Assembly (NCBI GenBank): GCA_018398805.1
Contig: JAGFBZ010000945.1
Location: forward strand, 62,001 to 126,000
From: Hirundichthys speculiger
Lineage: Eukaryota > Chordata > Actinopteri > Beloniformes > Exocoetidae
DNA length: 64,000 nt
Reading direction: 5' to 3'
A model generated the notes under the pieces. That model made no database searches. It was not told the DNA's origin and saw only the letters and a list, made by a program, of their open reading frames with translations. This document shows, one piece after another, positions 1 through 9,841 of the stretch. The position numbers were made by a program, and so were the translations under genes. The first letter of the stretch is position 1, and every line of letters begins with the position of its first letter.

Positions 1-975
1 CAGTTAATGTTATGTTCAAGTGACGTCGGCATAATCAGAAAAAATGATTTATCAATTAGGAAAATCAAGAATACCCGCTCATGCCAGAAAACAACTTGTT
101 AACGCGGTCATAATTTTAGTAGTTGCTCATTTGAATTGATATTTGCAGTATTTCCCCTCATGTTACACATAAAAAATAGAAAAAATAGAAAAGACTGAAA
201 GAACGACTAGCAAACGAGGGAACGTGGGAATTTACGTTACACCTTGAATGCACCATGCGGCACAGCGTACTGATCACAACAAACATGGCGGCGTGGAACT
301 TCGTTAAAGTTTCAGAAGAAGATAGTTTGGTGGTTATTTGTGACGAATCCTCCGAGTGAATTCTACGAGGAGGGAAGCACAAACTTTAATACGTAAAACC
401 TGATCAGCCACCTACAACATAACAATCGCTTCCATGGAGTTTTGAAATCGCGCTAACGCGAGCTAATGCTAACGTGCACAAGCCAGCAGCAGTCTCCTCT
501 CCCTCATCTCTCTCATCTAAAGTGTCCATGAGGTAAAAAAACAAAAAGAAAATCAGTGAACCTCATTTACTTTAATTAAAGGTATTAATTTAAATGGAAC
601 CACAAGCCAAAATCCTTTAAATGTTAATCTTTTTCAGTTTAGTAATTCTTTTGATGTATGTATTTCCATCAGTTCAAGGAGCCTTTTTTTTTATATCAGT
701 CAGTAATGAACCTTATTTAAGTTAATGTGAGATATCAAATAGGTTTTGTTTGATAGCTTTATGAAAATGTTTGAGAGGCTTGACAATAGTTTTTCAATGG
801 AAAAAAATAAATATCTGTTTATTTAAAGAGTCCAAACTGTTTTTGGTTTTGTTCATAGTATTGATGTAATGATCTTAGGTATACGTGTGTTATCGGTTAT
901 CTGTATCGGCCTTTAGGAGCTGAAAGTTATCAGTTATCAGTATCGGTTTTAAAAAACAGTTATCGTGCACCCCTA
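1..975. repeat. MITE family A, copy 1 (cut by window edge)
   Basis: Non-autonomous DNA transposon. It ends on the right with a terminal sequence reading gttatcgtgcacccctag. Two further copies lie at 34,681-35,546 and 55,900-57,509 (inverted). All share the segment with the ATGGCGGCGTGG start codon and the run of CTCATCTCTCTCATC. A 24-codon ORF (285-359, beginning MAAWNFVKVSEED) is identical at the protein level in copies 1 and 2. It may be the first-exon remnant of the parent transposase. The left end lies outside the window. Confidence 0.75.
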
Positions 976-1364
976 GTTTTTGGCCACGCCACAACGCTGG
1001 ACGTGCAGTTGAGTGGCGAGACTGAGAGACTGACAAATGGCAACAAAGAGAAAGTGAGAAAGCCACAAACCATTGAGGACAGACGGGGAAGACAGAGATC
1101 CACCTGTTTGACACAGAGAGCCTGAGAAAGTGAGAAGGAATGAACAGAATGTGTGTGTGTGTGTGTGTGAACGCACCAGGTTAAGGTCTATAAGGTGCAA
1201 GTGTGTGTGTTTGTGTGTGTGTGTGCGTGTGTGTGTTATGACCAACTGATAATACCATCAAGAATGGCATTCAAGGAACGGTATGTAGAAAAACAGCTGA
1301 AGGGAGGACCATGCATAACACACATGTACGCACGCTCACGCACACACGCGCACAAAAACTATTA
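976..1364. repeat. GT/CA microsatellite stretch
   Basis: Contains (GT)n runs at about 1150-1168 and 1200-1236 and a CA/CG-rich run at about 1333-1353. Nothing else recognisable. ORFs here are repeat artefacts. Confidence 0.7.
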
Positions 1365-1924
1365 CAGTGATGCCTTTTTTTTTCACGGTTATTGGGGACC
1401 GGCGCCCCCCCTGCGACAATCAAAATCCACTAACAGGAGCTGGAGCCCCCCCGAGCCTCAATAATGTGTTTAAAATATGTTTAAAATATGTTCACAGCCT
1501 CTGGTCTCTGAACCGTAGTAAACAAACTGCTTGTATTGTGCTATTTTTAGCTCGTAATTAGCAGCTAACACGCTAACAACAACAAAAGAAAAAGTCCGGT
1601 TTTCTCTGCATGGAACGGGAACTTTATTCTGGCACTGCAGGAACTTGTAACATCACACAGGTTGTATTGTTGGGCTCCTGTCGGTTAACAGAGAATGTAA
1701 ATCTATACATGCTAGGTAGCACACACTACATTACCCATAAGGCCACCTTCTTAAAGGGGCCAGGCTGGCTCACAGCATTTCTTCGCTGTGAGAGAACGCG
1801 CACAACATCCTGTGATGTTTCCACGATTAAAAAAAATTTTTTTTTACTATATTATATATTTCTGAAAAATCCGCGAATAACTAAAACCGCGGAACGTAAA
1901 CTGCGAATTGGCGAGGGATCACCG
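1365..1924. mobile_element. pogo/Tigger-like MITE, copy 1
   Basis: Bounded by TA dinucleotides and inverted termini of the form CAGTGATCCCT...AGGGATCACTG (left cagtgatgcct, right agggatcaccg). Two other copies lie at 30,589-31,749 (inverted) and 46,476-47,927. The three share internal text such as catcacacaggttgtattg and the block with ggccaccttcttaaaggg. The TA target site and CAGTGATCCCTCGC termini are typical of Tc1/mariner-pogo elements. There is no transposase, and the 171-codon ORF running through it is a chance reading frame. Confidence 0.75.
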
Positions 1925-2600
1925 TATAACGTTTCGACCAATAAAATCGTGAGGAAGATCAGAACACAAACACTTGTGTTACAAAGCATAAACCATGAAC
2001 TGCTACGTGTTGCTGTCCCAGACGGCGAGTTAATGTCCTGCATTTCTCCTCTGGCGTGCGCATATGTGTGTGCGTGCGCGCGTGTGTGTGTGTGTGTGTG
2101 CACGAGCACATGCATGAGGGTGTAAATGTGGGACGGTGAGTCAGAGAGACGAGGCTACGGGACAACTGGTCCCAGCACGAGGGCAAAGTGGAAGAAACTG
2201 GAGCAAGTGTGAACCAGAGAATGATGCAAATAAACAAGCAGAAATAAACAAATGCACGTTGCGACAAACTGAAGTCAAAAAAGGAAAGACTGAGCGGTTG
2301 CACATGTGGTCAGCCCTGAAAAAAGAAAAATGCACCGGCTGCAGTGCTTGAATAATCTTGGCATTATAACAGCTTTAAAAGCAAAAATGGCAGCATCTTC
2401 AACTCTACTGAAACAGCAGGGAGGATCCATTTTTGCCCACTGAGCCAAATCTATTTTTTAAACTACAAGTATATAAATGATAACCCAATATGCTGATAAT
2501 ACACTAAGAATTTAATTACCACAATGAGATAAATAGCATCGAGATGACCTGATGGGATACATCGACTGCAGCGCACTGAAACTGGAGCAGAGCTGCAAGT
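1925..2600. other. No gene seen; GT/CG microsatellite
   Basis: Probably intronic sequence of zc3h3. A GT/CG run lies at about 2066-2102. The rest is unique-looking, with no coding signature or recognised repeat. Confidence 0.5.
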
Positions 2601-3481
2601 CTAGACGGCTTTCCGTCTCCAAAATTTAACACAAACAGTGAAGAGTTTTAAAAATGAAACATCTCATGACCAACCAGACTCTGATGAAAGAATACGGTCA
2701 ATATGAACTCAAAAACACTCACACAGAAAGAAAGAAGACCTCATTGTTTGAGCTCGTACTGTTGCTGAACCTGGACCTGACCAACTGCAGCAACCCCAGA
2801 TCAGAACACTGCCCCCACAGGCTAGTACAGTAGGCGCTAGGCATGATGGGAGCATCACTCTGGAACAGGTTCAATCTGGACCACATGACCTTCTTCCATT
2901 GATCCAGAGTCCAATCTTTATGCTCCCCATCAAATTAAAGCCATTTTTTCCAGTTAGCCTCAATGATTAGTGGTTTTCTTCAGGCTACACAGCTGTTCAG
3001 TCCCAATCCCTGGAGTTCCCTTTGCATTGTGGGTATGGAAATGCTCTTACTGTCACTATTATCCAGCCCTGAGTTCTACTGTTGTTTTCTTCGATTTGAT
3101 CTCACCAAACGTTTCAGTGATCACCGATCACGATCATTGAGGATTATTTTCAGCCACGTTTCCTCCTGGAAGACGATGGTTCTGCCCACTATTCTTCCAG
3201 TTTTTAATAATGTGTTGGACAGTTCTGAAACCAGTTCTGGTAGTTTCTGCAATCTCCTTAGATGTTTTCTCTCTCAAACAGACTAACATCTTTACCACGA
3301 CCACGGATGTGTCTTTGACTTGGTTGTTTAGGAAATGAGAAGCAACTCATTTCACCAGTTGGGGTTAAATAACTTGTTACCAGCTGACAGATAATCACTC
3401 ATGTAGTAATTAACCAGTAGAAGGTTCAGACCTGTTTGCTGAGTTTAATCAGGGTGGAGACTTTTCTTTGGCCGGGCAGTG
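2600..3481 (-). pseudogene. Decayed Tc1-like transposon (5' part)
   Basis: The right terminus reads ctttggccgggcagtg, followed by TA. Its complement (CACTGCCCGGCCAAAG) is the start typical of fish Tc1-like elements. On the minus strand, translation in shifting frames gives recognisable Tc1 transposase pieces in order: RDRSLKRLVRSN, MQRELQGLGLNSCVA, KPLI-EANWKK, EHKDWTLDQWKKVMWS and LFQSD, then GSVLIWGCCSWSG-like text. Stops and frameshifts are numerous, so it is a dead relic. The left end is not clear and the C-terminal DDE part is missing or unrecognisable. Confidence 0.75.
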
Positions 3482-4600
3482 TAGATATACATACACACAC
3501 ACACACACACACACCTATACACACATACATACACACGCATACATACATACATATAAACATAAACACACACATACATACACACACACATACATATGTATGT
3601 CTGTCCCTCAGTCCTTCTCTCGGTCCATCCATCCATCCATCCATCCAACCAATTGTCTCTCCATCCATCCATCTGCCATCTGTCCGTCTGTCTCTCCATC
3701 AATCCATCCATCCATCTCTCCATCCATCCATCCGTCCATCTCTCCATCCATCCATCCAATTGTCTCTCCATCCATTCATCCATCCATCTCTCCATTCATC
3801 TATCCGTCCATCTCTCCATCTTTTCATCCATTCATCTCTCCATTCATCCATCCATCTCTCCATCCATCCATCCATCCATCCAATTGTCTCTCCATCCATC
3901 CATCTCTCCATCCATCCATCTGTCCATCTCTGCATCCATCCATCTGCCATTCGTCCACCTGTCTCTCATCCATCCATCCATCCATCCATCCATCATCCAT
4001 CCATCCATCCATCCATCCATCCATCTCTCCATCCATCCCATCCATCCATCCATCCATCCATCCATCCATCCATCCATCCATCCATCCATCCATCCATCCA
4101 TCCATCCATCCATCTCTCCATCCATCCATCCATCCATCCATCGATCCATCCAATTGTCTCTCCATCCATCCATCTCTCCATTAATCCATATGTCCATCTC
4201 TCCATCCATCCATCCATCTCTTTATCCATTCACCCATCTCTCCATCCATCCATCCATCCATCTCTCATTCTATCCATCCATCCGTCTCTCTTCATCTTTC
4301 CATCCATCCATCTCTCTCTCCATCCATCCGTCCATCTCTCCATCCATCCATCTCTCTCTCCATCCATCCATCCATCTGCCATCCATCCGTTTGTCTCTCC
4401 ATCCATCCATCTCTCTCTCCATCCATCCGTCCATCTCTCCATCCATCCATCTATCCATCCATCCATCCTATTTACTCTCCACTGCTTCTCTTGGTTTATA
4501 CAACAAGTTTCAACCAGGGCGCTGATGTTTTCCAAATATTCTACGGCCTGAACACGATGTAATCCTGCTGTTAGACATATATATATATATATGTATATTA
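3482..4600. repeat. CA microsatellite plus ATCC tetranucleotide array
   Basis: (CA)n with ACAT variants at about 3488-3597. Then about 870 bp of (ATCC)n with CATCTCTC and CAATTGTCTC variants (3,622-4,470), and a short (AT)n at about 4577-4592. Long ORFs on both strands here encode only HPSI or WMDG repeats and are not genes. Confidence 0.95.
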
Positions 4601-5200
4601 AAAAAACTGTCAAGTATTGATGGGCAAAAGGAAACACCTTAGACATCTACATTTTAAAACCAGCAGAAACAAAGGTTGGGCTTATAAAGTAAAACCCAAG
4701 TTGGATGAATTTGATTAATAAACAGTAATCAATTATTTTAACATGACAGAAAACCTTACGTCTGCCTGTCGGTACTTCTCTGGTGAAGTTTTTTTTTTAA
4801 CAAATACCAAACATCCTTGCAGTTCAATTCAGCTCCATAGATTTTATAACAATAAGTTACTGCTGATCAAGTAGCAGTGAGAGCTGATTTAATCTCCCCT
4901 GATCTGGTGAAGTTTTCACTGTTCTGTGGTCGAGACGTCTTTGTCAGAACAGCTTTTGTCTTCACCAGGAGGGATTTTAGAGACGACAGAAAGTGAGCGA
5001 GGGAGCGATGGAGGGAGAGATGACGCCGGAGTGGAGGTAGAGACCTGAAAGTCTCCTGGAGGCCCGAACAGCACGGCTCAGCACTCCTGACATCTATCAG
5101 CTTTATTAGATTAAACGGGCGTCTAGCGGGTGCCCGCGCAAAAATATAAACATAAGCACACGGCCGCGCCTCTCGATTCATTACAGTCCTAACTGCTTAC
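4601..5200. other. No feature recognised
   Basis: Mixed-composition sequence with no ORF, splice pair or repeat that I can support. It leads into the GC-richer block that follows. Confidence 0.4.
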
Positions 5201-5945
5201 TTCGCTCTTTAAATTAAACCGCAGATAACCAGGAACCTCGGAGATCGCCGGCGCCGAGCCTCAAACTATTCACCGAGGAGGAAATTAAGAAACATTGTTT
5301 GTGAGAGTATTATCGAGGACGTGCGAGCGGTCATGAGGTTGTTTTTTTAAACGGGGCTCATCTATAGGGACTCTGCTTCCCGTCATTAGTAATTCAATTT
5401 GCTCTTTATTAGCGGCTCTTATCGGCGGCGCAGACGGCTACGAGCAGCTCCATCTTCCTCCTGCCCCACCTCGAAGTCTGAATGCCCCGCGTTTAATTAG
5501 AGACGGACGCGCTGCTCTTCACGTGACATTAACGACAAGGCGAAAAGGTGAAGGGGGGAGGACGGGAGGACCGGAGGAGGAGAAGTGGACTGACAGACGG
5601 GAATAAAGCCTAATGTTAATCGTGATGGCTTTTCTAATGTCTTCTGACTCCACTAAGAACGGGAGATTACGCCGAGATGGGCGCGAGCTGTACGGGATGA
5701 CCGGAGGGTTGGGGGGGGGGGCGAGAGGATGGCTGTAAAAACAATGATTGCTTTCCATCAGGTTGGGCCTATATTCTACAGTTCGTTAAAACAATCCAAT
5801 TTGCAAAAGGATAATTATGCATTAGCTCCTTTTTATCTGCTGGAGGGAGAGCGGTGCCGGGGCTTGATAGCGGCGCCGCTGCTCGCATCCACCTCTGCAA
5901 ATTACCCGCTATCTGCACTTGTTCGCCATCATGGCTGAATTGGGC
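5200..5945. promoter_or_regulatory. Candidate conserved non-coding element in zc3h3 intron
   Basis: Unique, repeat-free sequence with many homeodomain-type ATTA/TAAT cores (taattagagac near 5,494, ggataattatgcattag near 5,810, caatcaattaa near 5,946). It lacks a consistent reading frame on either strand. This texture, in an otherwise transposon-filled intron, is what vertebrate developmental enhancers look like. Conservation was not tested. The call is pattern recognition only. Confidence 0.4.
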
Positions 5946-6715
5946 AATCAATTAACCCCCCCCCCCCCCTCCTCCTCCTCCTCCTCCTCTTTTTCTCTGC
6001 CAGCTTGCCTCTCCTGTGACAGCAGGCTACACAAAGACCCGTCCGCCGTCTGCTGCCCTCTTGTGGACGCGGCGAGACAGCTGCAGCCGGCGCAACACGC
6101 AGAAAAAAACCAACATGCAGAAGGCAGGAAAAAAAAAAAAAAAAAACTCGAGGTGCTGTTGGCATGCAGCTCTGTCCCATAAAAAGGTAAGAGTCATTCT
6201 GGACGGACATCAAGAAGACTTCATAAAATCTTTGCTTTCTGTTTATGACCTACAACTCGCAGCATCGTTTTAAAACCCGTCCGGTGGCTGGCATCGCCGT
6301 CGGCTTGGCAACCGTCCGATCTGACGTTCAGCTCTTTTCCAACCATCGCTGCCGTTTTATATGAACAGATTCTTAGTAAAAATAACACACCGATCGGGCT
6401 CTGATACAGCCGCCTCTGTTTTTCTGGGGTCCTACGATTGCAGTCTGATCAGTTACACGTGTGACGCACGTTACAGGGCGTAAAATCGCAACCAAACTGG
6501 TCGCCAAATGTGACCGAAATTTAATGATTTCGACCGTTTTCTTCTGCCTTGTCGCCAGTGGCGAGGGCCACAAAATCCACCATCAACTTGGGAAAAAAAT
6601 ATATTTTTTTTTATGATTTCTGCACATTTTTCATATGTCACCAAGGCAAACATATCTAAATAACTTAGAAACAAAGTTTATTTAGAACTCTAGGAACAAA
6701 GTTTATTATTAGATA
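5946..6715. other. Homopolymer-rich flank, no gene
   Basis: Contains C14 followed by (CTC)n at about 5,957-5,990 and a poly(A) of about 20 at 6,128. The remaining sequence is unassigned. Confidence 0.45.
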
Positions 6716-7332
6716 TAGTGCTGGGCAATATGACGATACATATCGTGGGGACGATAGAAAAGTGTGTATCGTGCCATTTCTCTTCTATTGTTTCTAACCT
6801 AATTTTATCAATTATTACAGCAAATATGTAATTAAATAACCTGCAATGATAAATTTGATAGAATCATATCTACTTCTACAAAGTAGCCTTTTATGTTTGC
6901 ACTTTTATTCATGGTTAATGCCTTAAACAGAGTTCTCTTCAACCCTGATGTTTACTTTAACACTTTATATTGGTTTGCAAACTTTGCACTACAAGGTTAC
7001 AGATTTCAGAAAGTTGAAAAATAATTTGTTTATTTTTCATAGCTGAACTTCAGTGCAAAAATGTGTTTTTCCTCTCAGAAACTGTTGTACACTTTAAAAA
7101 AAAATGTGAAAGCTACTGTACCTCTGTACCTACCTGTTTTTGCTGCACTAAAATGTATGTTTGTGACAGTTCAGCTAAATGTCCTTTCAAAATAAAGTTG
7201 AAAAGTAAGCAATGAAATTTTTGTCAAACTTTTCAGAGAGTAACTGAAAACATACTTTATTATGGTATATCGTGATATATATCGTTATCGTGATATAGTG
7301 ATATATGATTTTTTCCATATCGCCCAGCACTA
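6716..7332. mobile_element. hAT-type MITE, copy 1
   Basis: 617 bp. Inverted termini TAGTGCTGGGCAATATG and CATATCGCCCAGCACTA. The 8-bp target duplication attagata is perfect (6,708-6,715 and 7,333-7,340). An inverted, closely related copy lies at 14,364-15,003. The 8-bp duplication and terminal sequence indicate the hAT superfamily. No transposase is encoded. Confidence 0.9.
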
Positions 7333-8157
7333 ATTAGATATGTATTATATATCGGAAAGTGGCCCTGTTATGGGTGCACCCCATTTTCACCCCATCGCTG
7401 CAACAGCGTCAGTGATGCTAACATGTCATTTCTAATAGTTGTGAAGTGACTCATTCCTGAATATTTCTGAAATAATAATGATGGGCACTTGTCAAAATAA
7501 GTGTTTAAAATGTATATTTTTGCGAGCTTTTTTCTACGTGGCCGAAGAAATATAAACATTTGAAAATGCTAAGAGGTAAAAATGACCTACTTGGCGCTTC
7601 AGGTGTTAACAAAAAATAAATAATATTAGTTTTCATAGTAAGCATCATGGAAACAGAATAAAATGCGCTTTCATGCTTGTAAATGCTTCTGAAATGTAGT
7701 GATAGTAGACGATAATAGCGGTTTTTCATTTATGACAATGCTGCTGGTGCCATATTAACCCCTGACGTATGGGGCGACGGAAAACACTGGCGACCAAAAT
7801 TGCTAGCTGTTTTTTGCAATTTTTTGCCCTGCATTACCAGGTAAAGATGGCTGCCGGTGAGAACGCAGAGCTGCAGGTTTCAAAGGTGACGCAGGAGACA
7901 CTTTAATCCAAAATAAACAACTCGCTCCTTTTAAGATCAAGAATGAAGACATAAAGGCATCTGGACACTGTTGCATATTTTAAACGCGAAAGCTTTCGCT
8001 TCCTTCGTTAACCACTTTCATGCTCCAGGTCTGACTCTGGATGGAGTTCTGGACGTGTCACCGCTGAGGAAAACGAGGCATCTCAAAGTTTTGTTTATTG
8101 TCTTTTCTTTAGGGCTGATATAAACCACAAATAAAGCCATTCTGATTCTGATTCTGA
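7333..8157. other. No feature recognised
   Basis: AT-rich sequence, probably intronic. A short (ATTCTG)n run sits at about 8,139-8,158. No coding evidence. Confidence 0.4.
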
Positions 8158-9320
8158 TTTAGGGCTGGGCCGATGCGCTTTTGTGCCGATTTCGATTGTC
8201 CTACGATTTTTGGGTCCCGATTCGATTTATATTGCGATTCTGATTAAACAAGTATTGCATTTCGATTTTACCAAGTATTGCGATTTTTATATTTTAATTA
8301 TTGTAAATTATTATTATTGTATTGTTATATAAAAATCATATAATAAATAATAATAAATAATAATAATAGTAATAATAAATTAGTATAATTATTATATATT
8401 ATTATATGTGATTGTTAATTATTATATATAATATTATATTATTATTTTATTACTATTTTAATTAATTAAATAATAATAATAAATACAAAAATATAAAAAT
8501 TAAATAAGTTTTAATATTTTTAAAAAATGCGCAATTGCTGTAATTTAGAGGTCTTCACGGGCCCACGTGCATTGACCCGAACAGACCTGTGAAAATTCGA
8601 CCCGAAACCGACCCGACCCGAGCTGTTATCATAAGTCCGGGAGTCCGAACCCGAATGGACCTGCAATATTTGGACCCGGAACCGACCCGACCCGAGTCTT
8701 TACTTTCTGACCACGAACCGAACCGAGTTACCCGAATAGAACCAAGACAATCCAGCCCATAGTTGTTCATGTTAAAGTTGTCTAGCGTTGAATAAAACTT
8801 GATTTTCTTACCTAAAGTTGTCTTCTTCTACCGGTTCAGTTGCTACATAGGCTACGTGATGTAAACAACAATAAATCCACATTGTTATTTTCTTTGTGGA
8901 TACAGATGCTATTGGTAGCTACTGCTAACGCTAATAGCCTACACTGGTCAGGACGTGTCGTGAACATGTTCTCTCATCCAGCGTTGTCATGTTGGTGATC
9001 CGTTGTGCTTTACAGCTGCCGGGCAAACCGCTAACAACACGCTACGGTAACACGATTGTTTCATGACAAACACGCCACGTTAATGAATAATTAATTTAAC
9101 TGCCCAGAGTCCTGACATTAGCCGCCACCGCCAATATCTTTAACTCTCGAGTAACTTTAACTCCAGCGAGTGGAGTATCTCTCCGGAGCCACCCGAACTC
9201 TTTACCCCACCATTAAATAAATAAACATCGATTCTTGTACGAGAATAGATTTTTATAAATCTCAGAAAAAAAATCACAATTAATATAAAAATTAGTTTTT
9301 TTTGGCCCGGGCCTACTTTT
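8158..9320. repeat. Composite DNA-transposon-like repeat
   Basis: The left end, tagggctgggccgatg, and right end, ggcccgggccta, form an imperfect inverted pair. Inside is a very AT-rich stretch of TAATAA repeats (about 8,300-8,510). After it comes a second unit beginning near 8,548 with many GACCCGAACC-type repeats (ccgacccgacccgag). It reads as nested non-autonomous elements. I could not find a target duplication, so the boundaries are approximate. Confidence 0.45.
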
Positions 9321-9667
9321 CTTATTGTTGTTAAGTGATTAGAAACTGTTTGTCGGTATGACGGAGGCAGAATTAATGTAGAAGCATCTAAATGCCTCTG
9401 ATGGCAGGTAGGCAGAACCAGAACCAGAAACCAGTCGTCTTGTTCCTGAATGAAACCAACCAACAGCCCGGCGTGCCTCAAAGCGCCGCAGCAGAGCGAC
9501 TGTCAACTGTTGATCCTAAATGTGGGAATGTTCCGACTCAGAAATGGAGTGAAAGTGGGATTTTTAGGAACAGTTGGTGGTTTATCGGTTTAAGAAGCTG
9601 TCGCCCCACAGGTGCGCCCCAAGCGCCGGGTTCTTTACAGTCAAGTACCTGACATGAAGGTTCTTAC
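9321..9667. other. Intron of zc3h3, no feature
   Basis: Lies immediately 3' (minus strand) of the strong donor GTAAGA of zc3h3 coding exon 3. No exon recognised. Confidence 0.4.
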
Positions 9668-9841
9668 TTGTTCTCGATAATGTCGGAGAAAGCCGCCTCA
9701 ACTTGTGTCTGCCGAAAGACACCAGCTCTCTGCCGGGTGTCCTCCTGGACTCCTGCGGGACTCCGGGCCGAGGTGAGCGTCCGGCTCCGTGGGGACCACC
9801 TCGCCGCCGGGGGGCCGGGCCCCCTCTCTGCCGCACCGCCG
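9668..9841 (-). CDS. zc3h3: zc3h3 coding exon 3
   Basis: Acceptor GACCACAG and donor CAA-GTAAGA. The second half reads SRRTPGRELVSFGRHKL, matching the ZC3H3 segment before the zinc fingers. The entry phase from exon 2 and this frame disagree by one base. The intervening run of six G and five C (plus strand) is the likely site. Confidence 0.7.

Noticed and set aside
1610..2125. 171-codon ORF
   Set aside because: Runs through the pogo-like MITE and into a GT microsatellite. The other two copies of the MITE do not keep it.
3436..4646. Long ORFs on both strands (up to 371 codons)
   Set aside because: They translate the ATCC array into HPSI/WMDG repeats. Open frames follow from the 4-bp unit lacking stops, not from coding.
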